64,000 nucleotides of DNA from Tissierellales bacterium (GTDB lineage Bacteria; Bacillota; Clostridia; Tissierellales; Sedimentibacteraceae): contig JAHDQO010000013.1 of NCBI GenBank assembly GCA_018433765.1, forward strand, positions 124,001 through 188,000, given 5' to 3'. Of the stretch, positions 44,944-53,778 are shown one piece after another (within the stretch, counting starts at the first letter, position 1; the number at the start of each line of letters is the position of its first letter). Position numbers and translations under genes: made by a program. The notes below the pieces were generated by a model that was not told where the DNA came from, did not search any database, and was given only the letters and a program-made list of their open reading frames with translations.

Positions 44944-45540
44944 ATGATTGATAAACGAAAAATAATTGAGAAATTCACAAAACACGGAGGAATCCTAAAA
45001 ACAGCAGAGTTAAATGACATGGGTTTGAGTAGTCGTCAAATTAAAAAGCTTCTTGAAGAAGGTGAAATATCAAAAATAAAGCATGGTTTTTATGAACTTG
45101 CCGATGAAGTGAATTCGGAGGAAATAATTATAGCGAGACTTTTTCCTAAAGCGGTTATATTTCTTGAAAGTGCACTTTTACATTATAACTATACTGATAG
45201 AATACCAACGGCTTGGCAGATAGCGGTGGATAGAGATAGTGAAAAAAGCCAGTATGATATAGAGTATCCACTGATAGAACCTTACTATCAAAAATCTAAG
45301 TTTCTAAGTATTGGTGTTTCAATGGTTGAAGTTCAAGGAATAGAAGTTAAAATTTTTGATAGGGATCGTACCATATGTGATATTATGCGCTATGAAAAGA
45401 AACTTGAGAAAGAAGTTTTTTCTAATGCAGTGATGCGATACTTAAAAGATCCCCAAAGGAACATTAGACATCTCTTTGAATATGCTAAAAAATTTAATAT
45501 TACGAAAAAAATACAATCGCAGATAGGAAAGTGGCTATGA
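44944..45540 (+). CDS. abiEi: AbiEi-type antitoxin (type IV toxin-antitoxin)
   Basis: A 198-residue protein with an N-terminal winged helix-turn-helix of the AbiEi type (IIEKFTKHGGILKTAELND then LSSRQIKKLLEEG, KIKHGFYEL) and the C-terminal AbiEi domain (ESALLHYNYTDRIPTAWQIAVDRD). The antitoxin represses the operon and counteracts the toxin without direct binding in studied pairs. ATG 44944 follows GAGGTG. The stop overlaps the toxin start (ATGATGA), a sign of coupling. Confidence 0.88.
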   Translation: MIDKRKIIEKFTKHGGILKTAELNDMGLSSRQIKKLLEEGEISKIKHGFYELADEVNSEEIIIARLFPKAVIFLESALLHYNYTDRIPTAWQIAVDRDSEKSQYDIEYPLIEPYYQKSKFLSIGVSMVEVQGIEVKIFDRDRTICDIMRYEKKLEKEVFSNAVMRYLKDPQRNIRHLFEYAKKFNITKKIQSQIGKWL

Positions 45541-46436
45541 TGAATTATTCAAGTGCATCTATACTAGCAAGATTAAAAAATAAAGCAAAAGTAGAAGGTA
45601 TTGCCTTCCAGCAGCTGTTAAACTTGTTTTTTCAAGAAGAGTTTATCAGAAGACTGGCTCAGAGTAATTATAGAGAACAACTCATTCTTAAGGGCGGGTT
45701 TCTCTTATATTCAATCAGCGGCTTTACCACAAGACCTACTGTTGATGCTGATTATTTATTAAAGAGTCACTCTAATGAGCTAGGTTCAGTGGAGAAATTA
45801 GTCCGTTCAATTATAAACCAAAGCAGTAACAATGAATTGATGGAAATTGAGATCCGTAGCATTGAACCAATTAGTGAAATGAAAGAGTATCATGGAATTC
45901 GTGTAAATCTAATAGGTTATATAGGGAAAACAAAGACACCATTTAGTATTGATTTTGGCGTAGGAGATACTATTGTTCCGTCTGCATTAACAAGAACACT
46001 ACCTGTTTTGCTGGAGGGGTTTGATAAACCGACTATTCTCACGTATTCCTTAGAATCAACAATTTCAGAAAAACTTGATGCTATCATTCGCTTCATGGAA
46101 GCGACAGGACGGATGAAAGACTTTTACGATATTTATTATCTCGCTACTTCCTTTGAATTTGAAGGCAGAAAAATACAAGAAGCGATTTATGAAACCTTTT
46201 CGAAAAGAGGAACACCATATGAAAAAGATTCAATCCAAGTAATAAATAGGCTGAGTACAAATGATGCTATTATTACTAGATGGAATATCTTCTGTAAAAA
46301 GGTTCTAAAATATGAACTTGAATTAAATGAAGTAATAAAATGTATCATTTCATTTTTAGATCCGCCTTTTCAAGCAATGATTAATGATGATGAGGTACTC
46401 AAAAATTGGAACTCAAACAAAAGGCAATATGAATAA
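45537..46436 (+). CDS. abiEii: AbiEii-type nucleotidyltransferase toxin
   Basis: A 299-residue DNA-polymerase-beta-fold nucleotidyltransferase. The family motif LILKGGFLLYSISGFTTRP with DADYL near residues 60-85 holds the G-G/S and D-x-D catalytic pattern; SEKLDAIIRF and RMKDFYDIYYL are further family motifs. AbiEii toxins modify RNA or other targets and cause reversible growth arrest, giving phage abortive infection. I chose ATG 45537 (4-base overlap with the antitoxin stop) over GTG 45531. The pair interrupts the glycan block. Confidence 0.88.
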   Translation: MMNYSSASILARLKNKAKVEGIAFQQLLNLFFQEEFIRRLAQSNYREQLILKGGFLLYSISGFTTRPTVDADYLLKSHSNELGSVEKLVRSIINQSSNNELMEIEIRSIEPISEMKEYHGIRVNLIGYIGKTKTPFSIDFGVGDTIVPSALTRTLPVLLEGFDKPTILTYSLESTISEKLDAIIRFMEATGRMKDFYDIYYLATSFEFEGRKIQEAIYETFSKRGTPYEKDSIQVINRLSTNDAIITRWNIFCKKVLKYELELNEVIKCIISFLDPPFQAMINDDEVLKNWNSNKRQYE

Positions 46437-46576
46437 GCGTTAATAAGTTGATCAACTATCCACGTTTTGATACTTGCTTAACATCCTTTTTTATTAGTAT
46501 CAGGAATATACAATTTATGATATAATTACAAATAGTTCGATTAAAGTTAAATATTACTAGAAAGGATGATAAAATT

Positions 46577-47572
46577 ATGAATATATTAGTAACTGGTGGA
46601 GCTGGATATATAGGTTCACATACTTGTGTGGCATTGATTGAAGCAGGACATACAGTTATTGTTGTTGATAATCTTTGCAATAGTAAGGCTGATACTATAG
46701 ATAGAGTGAAAGAAATAACAAATAAAGAAGTTATATTTTATAAGATAGATGTGACTGACGAAGCAAAAGTGGACAAAGTTTTTTTGAACCATGATATTGA
46801 TGGAATTATTCATTTTGCTGGACTGAAAGCAGTAGGTGAATCAGTTGAAAAGCCATTAGATTATTATTACAATAACTTAGTAGGTACTATGATTCTTTCT
46901 AAGCTTTGTCAGAAGTATAATGTTAATAAATTTGTATTTAGTTCATCAGCAACAGTGTATGGAAATAATACTGTACCATTTGTAGAAACTATGGAACTTT
47001 TACCTACTACAAATCCATATGGCGAAACAAAAGCTATGAGTGAGAGGATACTAACTGATGTTGTGAAAGCAAATCCAGACTTCTCAGTATCTTTACTTAG
47101 ATATTTCAATCCAGTAGGAGCGCATAAGAGTGGACTAATTGGTGAAGCACCTAATGGTATACCTAATAATCTAATGCCTTATGTTGCACAGGTAGCTAAA
47201 GGGAAACTAGAGAAGTTAAGAGTATTTGGAAATGATTATCCAACTGTGGATGGTACCGGAGTAAGAGATTATATACATGTAATGGATATAGCAGAAGGTC
47301 ATGTTGCAGCAATTGAAAGGCTTAATGAAGGTGTAAACATATTTAACCTTGGTACAGGTCAAGGAACTTCAGTATTACAATTAGTTAAAGCTTTTGAAGA
47401 AGCAAATGATATTAAAATATCTTATGAAATAGTAGAACGTAGATTAGGAGATATTGCTGAGTGCTATGCTGATGCAAGTAAAGCAAAAAGGGAACTTGGA
47501 TGGCAAGCTAGACGAAACATAATTGATATGTGCCGTGATGCTTGGAGATTTGAAAAAAATTACGAAGGGTAA
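46577..47572 (+). CDS. galE: UDP-glucose 4-epimerase
   Basis: A 331-residue extended SDR: VTGGAGYIGSHTCVAL at residues 5-20, FAGLKAVGESV near 80, SSSATVYG near 120, NPYGETKAMSE (Tyr/Lys) near 147 and LRYFNPVGAH. It interconverts UDP-glucose and UDP-galactose, supplying galactose for the glycan. ATG 46577 follows AAAGGATG. It lies after the AbiE pair with its own 140-base upstream gap. Confidence 0.95.
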   Translation: MNILVTGGAGYIGSHTCVALIEAGHTVIVVDNLCNSKADTIDRVKEITNKEVIFYKIDVTDEAKVDKVFLNHDIDGIIHFAGLKAVGESVEKPLDYYYNNLVGTMILSKLCQKYNVNKFVFSSSATVYGNNTVPFVETMELLPTTNPYGETKAMSERILTDVVKANPDFSVSLLRYFNPVGAHKSGLIGEAPNGIPNNLMPYVAQVAKGKLEKLRVFGNDYPTVDGTGVRDYIHVMDIAEGHVAAIERLNEGVNIFNLGTGQGTSVLQLVKAFEEANDIKISYEIVERRLGDIAECYADASKAKRELGWQARRNIIDMCRDAWRFEKNYEG

Positions 47573-47584
47573 AAGACTAATAAA

Positions 47585-48043
47585 ATGACTTTTAAAAAAT
47601 TACTTTCTTGGACAGCAGTAATCCTATGGATGATACTCATCTTCAACTTATCATCTCAGGTAGCAGAGCAGTCTAATGAGTTGAGTACAGGAATAACAGA
47701 GGTTATTATAATAATAATTGAGAAAGTTAATCCAAATGCTGACTTTGATATTCATGCGTTTAATCATATAATAAGAAAAAATGCTCATTTTATTGCGTAT
47801 TTTGTATTAGGTATATTGGTTATAAATGCTTTGAGAAGAAGTGGAGTATATGGATATAAGAGCATAGCTATAGCTTTATTGATATGTGTTTTTTATGCTG
47901 TATCTGATGAGGTACATCAGTATTTTGTTCCGGGTAGAGGACCGGGAGTTAAGGATGTATGTATTGATAGTTCTGGTGCTGTTGTTGGAATAATGGTGTA
48001 TTTAGGTATAGCTCGTATAAGAATGAGTTATTTTAAAAAATAA
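47585..48043 (+). CDS. VanZ-like membrane protein, second copy
   Basis: A 152-residue protein with four hydrophobic segments and the same VanZ motifs as 44256: LIFNLSSQ near residue 20, IIRKNAHFIAYFVLGIL near 60 and DEVHQYFVPGRGPGVKDVCID near 115-135. Twelve bases after galE. The function of the family is not settled. Confidence 0.88.
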   Translation: MTFKKLLSWTAVILWMILIFNLSSQVAEQSNELSTGITEVIIIIIEKVNPNADFDIHAFNHIIRKNAHFIAYFVLGILVINALRRSGVYGYKSIAIALLICVFYAVSDEVHQYFVPGRGPGVKDVCIDSSGAVVGIMVYLGIARIRMSYFKK

Positions 48044-48148
48044 AGATAACTTTTTTTAAATGGAACTGTTGATATTACTAGTTAATTTAACAAATTAAGT
48101 TCTATAACTATAGGCTTTTAATCAATATATTACTTGTAATATTATATA

Positions 48149-48195
48149 CAAGATTCTTCGATTACGCTGCGCTTCACTCAGAATGACTGAGCGGA
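48149..48195 (-). repeat. GTCATCCTGAG-type repeat, inverted and worn copy
   Basis: AAGATTCTTCGATTACGCTG followed by GCGCTTCACTCAGAATGAC is the reverse-strand form of the GTCATTCTGAG..GAAGAATCTT unit. It fills part of the 302-base gap 48044-48345, which otherwise has no gene. Confidence 0.7.
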
Positions 48196-48345
48196 CACAG
48201 TGAGTATTCGTTATGATCAAGATGACACAAAATGTGATGTATGTTAAGATACTGTTAATGGTGTCCTTTTTAAATTAATTCTTTTCAATAGTCACAAATA
48301 GTGTTAATATATATACTGTAAATCTTATATAAAAAGAGGGAAATT

Positions 48346-50232
48346 ATGAAATCATTGCCTAAGAATATACGAATATTTGGATTAATAGTAGTTGATGTAG
48401 TTGCTATACTTGCATGCTACTTATTAGCCTTATTATTGAGGTTTAACTTTGATATAGATGTACATAATCAATATTTAGAGCTTTTTATTAACAATTCAGT
48501 AGCAATAGTAGTTATAAAATTAATTGTTTTTTATTTTTTTGATTTATACAAAAGTTTATGGGAGTACGCTAGCATAGATGAGTTGATTAAAATAGTTATA
48601 GCTTGTTTGGTAGCAAATATAGCTGCTATTTCTTATTTTGCTTTTATTCATGAACATTTGCCTAGAAGTGTATATATAGGAGCTTTTGCATTGGATATAC
48701 TGTTTATTGGTGGTATTAGGTTATCGTATAGAATGCTAAGGCGTGTTAGAAAAAATACTATTACATTTAGTAATGATAGTAAAACAAGAAGAGTATTAAT
48801 AGTAGGTGCTGGCGATGCTGGTGTTATGGTTTTAAAAGAGTATAGATATAGTAAAGAGCTTAAAAATAATGTTGTAGCTTTTGTAGATGATGATTTTCAA
48901 AAGATAGGTAAAAAAATAAATGGTGTTAAGGTAGTGGGTAATACTAAGGATATTCCTAGAGCTGTTAGGGCATACAAGGTTGACGAAATAGTTATTGCTA
49001 TGCCTTCTATACCTAAGAAGGTTATAGGAAATATTGTTCAAATTTGCAGTTCTACACATTGTAACCTTAAAATACTTCCTGGTATTTATGAATTTATTGA
49101 AGGAAAATTAGATGCTGCTAAATTAAGGGAAGTAAGGATAGAGGACTTATTGGGTAGAGATGTTGTTGAACTTGATAATGAGAAGATATCATCATATATT
49201 GAAGAAAAAACTGTTTTTGTTACTGGTGGCGGAGGTTCTATAGGTTCTGAGCTTTGCAGGCAGATTATAAGGTATTATCCTAAAATGTTAGTTATTTGTG
49301 ATATATATGAAAACAATGCTTTTGAAGTTAATCATCAATTAAATAGAATAATGAGCAAATTGAAAAATAGTAATAAAAAATTTGAAACTAAAGTTGTTAT
49401 TGCTTCTATAAGGGATGAAAAGCGTATAGATAATTTATTTAAAGAGTACAAGCCTGATGTTGTATTTCATGCAGCAGCTCATAAGCATGTACCTTTGATG
49501 GAGGAATCTCCTAAGGAAGCTATTAAGAATAATGTTTTTGGAACTTTGAATATTGTTAGAAGCGCTGACAAGTACAATGTAGATAGGTTTATACAAATTT
49601 CTACTGATAAAGCTGTTAATCCTACTAATGTTATGGGAGCAACTAAGAGAGTATGTGAAATGATAATGCAAGCTTTTAACAAAGTTAGTAAAACAAAGTT
49701 TGCTGCTGTTAGGTTTGGTAATGTTCTTGGAAGTAATGGTAGTGTAATACCTTTATTTAAGGAACAGATAAAAAATGGCGGTCCTGTAACTGTAACTCAT
49801 GAGGAAATGGAACGGTTTTTTATGACTATACCTGAGGCAAGTCAGCTTGTTCTTCAGGCTGGTTCTTTATGCAAAGGTGGAGAGATTTTTGTTCTTGACA
49901 TGGGTAAACCTGTTAAAATTATTGAGCTTGCTGAGAAGTTAATTAAACTTTCTGGTTATGAACCATATGAGGATATTGATATTGTTATTAGTGGTTTAAG
50001 ACCTGGTGAAAAGCTTTTTGAAGAACTGACTATATCTAATGATAATTTTGATACTACTACTCATGAAAAGATTTTTGTTGAAAAGATGGACGGTTTTACT
50101 ATTGATGATATAAATAAGAAACTGGAGAAGTTAGCTGATATTGTTAAGAGTAATATTGATAATGATGAAGTTAAAGAGGGGATTAGTGAGGTTGTTAGTG
50201 AGTATAGACCTTTTAATACAGTTGATAGTTAA
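48346..50232 (+). CDS. PglF/CapD-type UDP-GlcNAc 4,6-dehydratase
   Basis: A 628-residue membrane-bound SDR. Four N-terminal membrane segments (about residues 8-125), a first Rossmann-like domain (RRVLIVGAGDAGVMVLKEY near 148), then the catalytic domain with TGGGGSIGSELCRQI near 293, HAAAHKHVPLME near 375, and the ISTDKAVNPTNVMGATKR stretch near 423 where the family uses a Lys in place of the usual Tyr-x3-Lys. It makes UDP-4-keto-6-deoxy-GlcNAc, substrate of the PglE-like aminotransferase at 39334. The long operon gap (AbiE, galE) between them is notable. Confidence 0.9.
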   Translation: MKSLPKNIRIFGLIVVDVVAILACYLLALLLRFNFDIDVHNQYLELFINNSVAIVVIKLIVFYFFDLYKSLWEYASIDELIKIVIACLVANIAAISYFAFIHEHLPRSVYIGAFALDILFIGGIRLSYRMLRRVRKNTITFSNDSKTRRVLIVGAGDAGVMVLKEYRYSKELKNNVVAFVDDDFQKIGKKINGVKVVGNTKDIPRAVRAYKVDEIVIAMPSIPKKVIGNIVQICSSTHCNLKILPGIYEFIEGKLDAAKLREVRIEDLLGRDVVELDNEKISSYIEEKTVFVTGGGGSIGSELCRQIIRYYPKMLVICDIYENNAFEVNHQLNRIMSKLKNSNKKFETKVVIASIRDEKRIDNLFKEYKPDVVFHAAAHKHVPLMEESPKEAIKNNVFGTLNIVRSADKYNVDRFIQISTDKAVNPTNVMGATKRVCEMIMQAFNKVSKTKFAAVRFGNVLGSNGSVIPLFKEQIKNGGPVTVTHEEMERFFMTIPEASQLVLQAGSLCKGGEIFVLDMGKPVKIIELAEKLIKLSGYEPYEDIDIVISGLRPGEKLFEELTISNDNFDTTTHEKIFVEKMDGFTIDDINKKLEKLADIVKSNIDNDEVKEGISEVVSEYRPFNTVDS

Positions 50233-50336
50233 TAATTAATAGTGTATAGTTAAAGGAAGATTTACTCATTACTTCGTAAATCTACTTAATAATCATTTCT
50301 TTATTTGGTAGAATGTTTTTTTGAAGGGTGTTTTTA

Positions 50337-50690
50337 ATGGTTAAAGATGATATTTATGATAAGAGTTATAAATTTGCAGTAGATATTGTTAGTTTATATA
50401 AAGAAATTGTAAATGATAATAAAGAATATATTTTGTCAAAGCAGTTGTTGCGTTCTGGTACAAGCATAGGTGCTAATGTAAGGGAAGCTAGAAATGCACA
50501 GAGTAAAAAAGACTTTTTGTCTAAAATGAATATTTCACTTAAAGAATCAGTTGAAACAGAATATTGGTTAGACTTGTTATCTGATACAAAATATATTTCA
50601 CCTGACAAGGCTAAAAATTACAAGAGTAAGTGTGTTGAATTAATAAAAATATTAACTAGTATAGTTAAGAGTACTAGGCATGGACTTTAA
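50337..50690 (+). CDS. Four-helix-bundle protein (S23/IVP family), second copy
   Basis: A 117-residue helical protein with the family pattern: YDKSYKFAVDIVSLYKEI, LLRSGTSIGANVREARNAQS at about residues 37-56 and KESVETEYWLDLL. Same family as 4871 but from a different branch (G-A-N-V-R-E in place of S-N-I-A-E-G). ATG 50337 follows GAAGGGTG. It ends the second glycan block. Function unsettled; these genes are frequent at the edges of surface-glycan loci. Confidence 0.9.
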   Translation: MVKDDIYDKSYKFAVDIVSLYKEIVNDNKEYILSKQLLRSGTSIGANVREARNAQSKKDFLSKMNISLKESVETEYWLDLLSDTKYISPDKAKNYKSKCVELIKILTSIVKSTRHGL

Positions 50691-50716
50691 AAGGTTTTAA
50701 GAATATATATGAATTT

Positions 50717-50740
50717 GGGGACGGTTCTTTTTTGACCACA
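50717..50740 (+). repeat. GGGGACGGTTC repeat
   Basis: GGGGACGGTTCTTTTTTGAC. Related copies at 53678, 55013 (palindromic), 60793 and 62130. The 388-base gap 50691-51078 otherwise shows no gene. Confidence 0.85.
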
Positions 50741-51078
50741 TTTAAAAGCAATAAATACAAACTTAGTTAAAACTTGTATTATCTTGTATCTTCTAGTATA
50801 ATTATAGTAGCTTAAATTATTCTAATCGAAATATTCTTTTTATTAACATTATTAACATCGTACTATATATTAAAAATATTCTTATCTAAAAGCTATACAG
50901 TTTATAGCGTATATAATTCTAATTTTTTCTGGGAAATGGACTTAATTTTATTTCAATAATTCAAATAGAATAATAGGCGATTGTTTCATGAAATTGTAGT
51001 GGTACAACTGTCTATAATAAAGAGAGGAGGGTAGTTTTAAAGTAATATATTTCTACTATAAAAACTTAGGAGGCTTTT

Positions 51079-52629
51079 ATGGAATATGGTTGGTTAGCGG
51101 TAATCCCACCGTTAGTTGCAATTGTACTTTGTTTTATTACAAAAAGAGTACTAATTTCTTTATTTGTAGGTATTTTTACAGGGGCTTTAATTATTTGTAG
51201 ATATAATCCATTAAGTGCAGTTGGTTATTCGCTTGAAACAATAGTAACACAGATGACAGATGATGGGAATGCTAGATTATTAATTTTTAATTTATTAATG
51301 GGAGCGGGTATTGCATATATTTGGAGACTTAATGGTAGTAAGGCTCTTACTGATTGGGCTAAGACTAAGATTAAATCTAAAAAGAGTGCATCTGTTGGAG
51401 CATGGTTGTTGGGTATTATAATATTTTTCAATGATTATTGTAATGCAGCTATTGTAGGTAATGTATTTAGAGATATTTGTGAAGAACACAAGATGTCTTC
51501 AGAAAAACTTTCATACATACTTGACTCCACTGCTGCACCGGTTGCAACATTTTTCATTTCTGACTGGATAGCTTTTCAAATTGGTATGATTGCTACAGGT
51601 TTGGCTGCCGCAGGTATCAGCAGTAGTATCACACCTTTTGCTGCGTATATAAAGAGTATACCTATGAATTTATACTGTATTTTTGCTGTTGCTTTTGTTG
51701 GAATCATATCATTTACAGGGAGAGACTTTGGACCTATGGCAGCTGCTGAAATAAGAGCAGAAAAAGAAGGTAAAATTATCAGAGATGGTGCTAGTCCAAT
51801 GATGGATGTTGGAACTGAACTTGGAGAGCCTATTAAGAAGGCAAAACCTAGAATTATGACATTCTTTTTACCGGTTATTGCTCTGGTTGTAGTTACTTTA
51901 GTAGGATTTTACTATACAGGATTATCACCTGAGACTAAAGGTCAGGGATTAATGGTAATTTTGGGAGCTGCTGATGCTTATACTGCTCTATTATGGGGTT
52001 CTTTTGCAATGACCTTTGTAGGTATTATATTAGCATTAGGTACAAGAACAATGTCTATAAAAGAAACTATGGATAGTTTAATAGATGGTATGAAATTAAT
52101 GCTTCTTGCATGTGTTATCTTAACTTTAGCATGGTCTTTAGGTGCAATTACTGGAGATATGGCTTTGGCTGACTTTATAGTAGCTAAACTCGGAGGCAGT
52201 ATGCCGTTTGGATTATTACCTATAGTAATTTTCTTATTAGGTATGGGAATAGCTTTTGCGACAGGAACTTCATGGGGTACTATGACTATTTTAACACCTA
52301 TTGCTATTCCATTAGCTTATAAATTGACTGGTGATGTTTCACTTTCTGCTATGATGGCTGGAGTTGTTTTCTCAGGAGCAATATTCGGAGATCACTGTTC
52401 ACCAATTTCAGATACTACAGTATTGGCATCAATATTCTCAGGTGCTGATCATATTGATCACGTTTCAACACAAATGCCTTATGCGTTAACAGCTGCTGGG
52501 GTTGCTTTAGTAATGTATGTTTTATACGGATTATTTAATATAACTCCACTGGTATTAATACCTTTAGGAATAGTAATGTTATACTTAGTTTTAAGATTAG
52601 CAGGTAAGAAGGAAGTTCAGAAGGCTTAA
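51079..52629 (+). CDS. NhaC-type Na+/H+ antiporter family protein
   Basis: A 516-residue transporter with about eleven to thirteen hydrophobic segments. Family landmarks: FFNDYCNAAIVGNVFRDI near residue 115, DSTAAPVATFFISDWIAF near 150, ATGTSWGTMTILTPIAIPL near 395 and GDHCSPISDTTVLAS near 437. It probably exchanges sodium for protons or an amino acid or organic acid. It stands alone, with GGAGG ahead of ATG 51079 and a strong terminator after it. Confidence 0.88.
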   Translation: MEYGWLAVIPPLVAIVLCFITKRVLISLFVGIFTGALIICRYNPLSAVGYSLETIVTQMTDDGNARLLIFNLLMGAGIAYIWRLNGSKALTDWAKTKIKSKKSASVGAWLLGIIIFFNDYCNAAIVGNVFRDICEEHKMSSEKLSYILDSTAAPVATFFISDWIAFQIGMIATGLAAAGISSSITPFAAYIKSIPMNLYCIFAVAFVGIISFTGRDFGPMAAAEIRAEKEGKIIRDGASPMMDVGTELGEPIKKAKPRIMTFFLPVIALVVVTLVGFYYTGLSPETKGQGLMVILGAADAYTALLWGSFAMTFVGIILALGTRTMSIKETMDSLIDGMKLMLLACVILTLAWSLGAITGDMALADFIVAKLGGSMPFGLLPIVIFLLGMGIAFATGTSWGTMTILTPIAIPLAYKLTGDVSLSAMMAGVVFSGAIFGDHCSPISDTTVLASIFSGADHIDHVSTQMPYALTAAGVALVMYVLYGLFNITPLVLIPLGIVMLYLVLRLAGKKEVQKA

Positions 52630-52645
52630 GAATAATAGAAGGAAG

Positions 52646-52679
52646 AGGAGCAGATGTATATTTGCTCCTTTATTTTTTT
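52646..52679 (+). terminator. Terminator after the NhaC-type gene
   Basis: AGGAGCA (52646-52652) pairs with TGCTCCT (52663-52669), followed by a T-rich run to 52679. Confidence 0.85.
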
Positions 52680-52737
52680 AGTGTTATAATTATAAACGAG
52701 AGATGAGTAACTAGTAACGAGTAACATGGTTACAATT

Positions 52738-52800
52738 CAAGATCCTTCGACTCACTATGTTCGCTCAGGATGACTCGTCATCGTCATTCTGGACAATCAA
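52738..52800 (-). repeat. GTCATCCTGAG repeat, inverted, with an extra half copy
   Basis: AAGATCCTTCGACTCACTAT then GTTCGCTCAGGATGAC, then a second GTCATTCTGGAC. Just before it (52694-52735), GAGTAACTAGTAACGAGTAA-type words recur in inverted sense from 5335 and 5611. Confidence 0.75.
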
Positions 52801-52904
52801 CTGGAGAGTGATAGACTTTAAATATAGGATAAAAATAAGTGGTATCAATGGTTATATATTAGATAACCGTCTATATATATTTTAAAAATGAGAGGAGGTA
52901 TATT

Positions 52905-53624
52905 TTGGCTGAGGAAATTAAGACAAGTTGCGCTAGACCAGAATTGATGAAGAACTCATCAGAAGAATTTATTGAAAAAACTGAAGTTATTAAAAAAGAG
53001 GAGGAAATGAAAATGATAAAAGTAGGAAAACCGGCACCATTATTTACTGCACCAGCTTTTCATGAAGGGAAATTTATAAATGTAAATTTAGAAGATTATA
53101 AAGGAAAATGGGTATTATTGTGCTTTTATCCAGGTGACTTTACCTTTGTCTGAGCTACAGAAGTATCAGCAGTTGCTGAAAAGTATCCTGAGTTAAAAGA
53201 ATTAGACGTACAAGTTTTATCAGTTAGCGTTGATTCTGTATTTGTACATAAAATGTGGAATGAACATGAATTATCTAAAATGGTTGGTAAAAACATACCA
53301 TTCCCAATGCTATCAGACCAAGATGGAAGTATAGGCAAAATGTATGGCATCTATGATGAAGATAGTGGTGTAGAAACAAGAGGAAGATTCATAATAGATC
53401 CAGATGGTATCGTAAAAGGATTTGAAGTATTAACACCACCAGTTGGAAGAAATGTAGAAGAAACTATAAGACAATTTAAAGCTTTCCAACTAGTAAGAGA
53501 AACTAAAGGTGCAGAAGTTACTCCAGCTGGCTGGAAACCGGGTAAAAAAACTTTAAAACCTGGCCCAGACCTTGTAGGTAACGTATGGAAAGCATGGAAA
53601 GTAAAAGAGGCATTTGAAGACTAA
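52905..53624 (+). CDS. prxU: Selenocysteine-containing peroxiredoxin (PrxU-type), in-frame UGA
   Basis: One peroxiredoxin read through TGA at 53151, about 239 residues with Sec83. Before it is [14 protein letters not shown], after it [20 protein letters not shown]; in ordinary Prx the peroxidatic Cys stands at exactly this place (FTFVCPTE). The rest ([55 protein letters not shown]) is intact, so the TGA is not decay. A short stem-loop, TCAGC-AGTT-GCTGA at 53166-53179, follows the UGA at bacterial SECIS distance with a G second in the loop. TTG 52905 (GAGGAGGT site) gives an N-terminal extension with Cys9; ATG 53009 with its own GAGGAGG is a second possible start. Reduces peroxides. Confidence 0.9.
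53166..53179 (+). promoter_or_regulatory. Candidate bacterial SECIS element
   Basis: A 5-bp stem (TCAGC/GCTGA) with loop AGTT, starting 13 bases after the UGA. The loop lies 18-21 bases downstream and has G at position 2, as expected for SelB recognition. Confidence 0.65.
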
Positions 53625-53677
53625 TATTTTAAGACTAAATAAATAGGATATAAAACTTATATCCTATTCTACATAAA

Positions 53678-53696
53678 GGGACGGTTCTTTTTTGCT
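53678..53696 (+). repeat. GGGACGGTTC repeat
   Basis: GGGACGGTTCTTTTTTGCTC between the peroxiredoxin and ThrE-type genes, same orientation as the copy at 50717. Confidence 0.8.
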
Positions 53697-53778
53697 CATA
53701 AATAAAAAGACATCTCTAGTTGACTTTTTAAAAATAATATAGTATTTTTTAATAAAAGCCAATATAAAGGGTGATTAA

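Noticed and set aside
53151-53153. Nonsense mutation splitting the peroxiredoxin into a pseudogene
   Set aside because: The stop is UGA exactly at the catalytic Cys position, both halves are intact and a stem-loop follows, which fits selenocysteine better.
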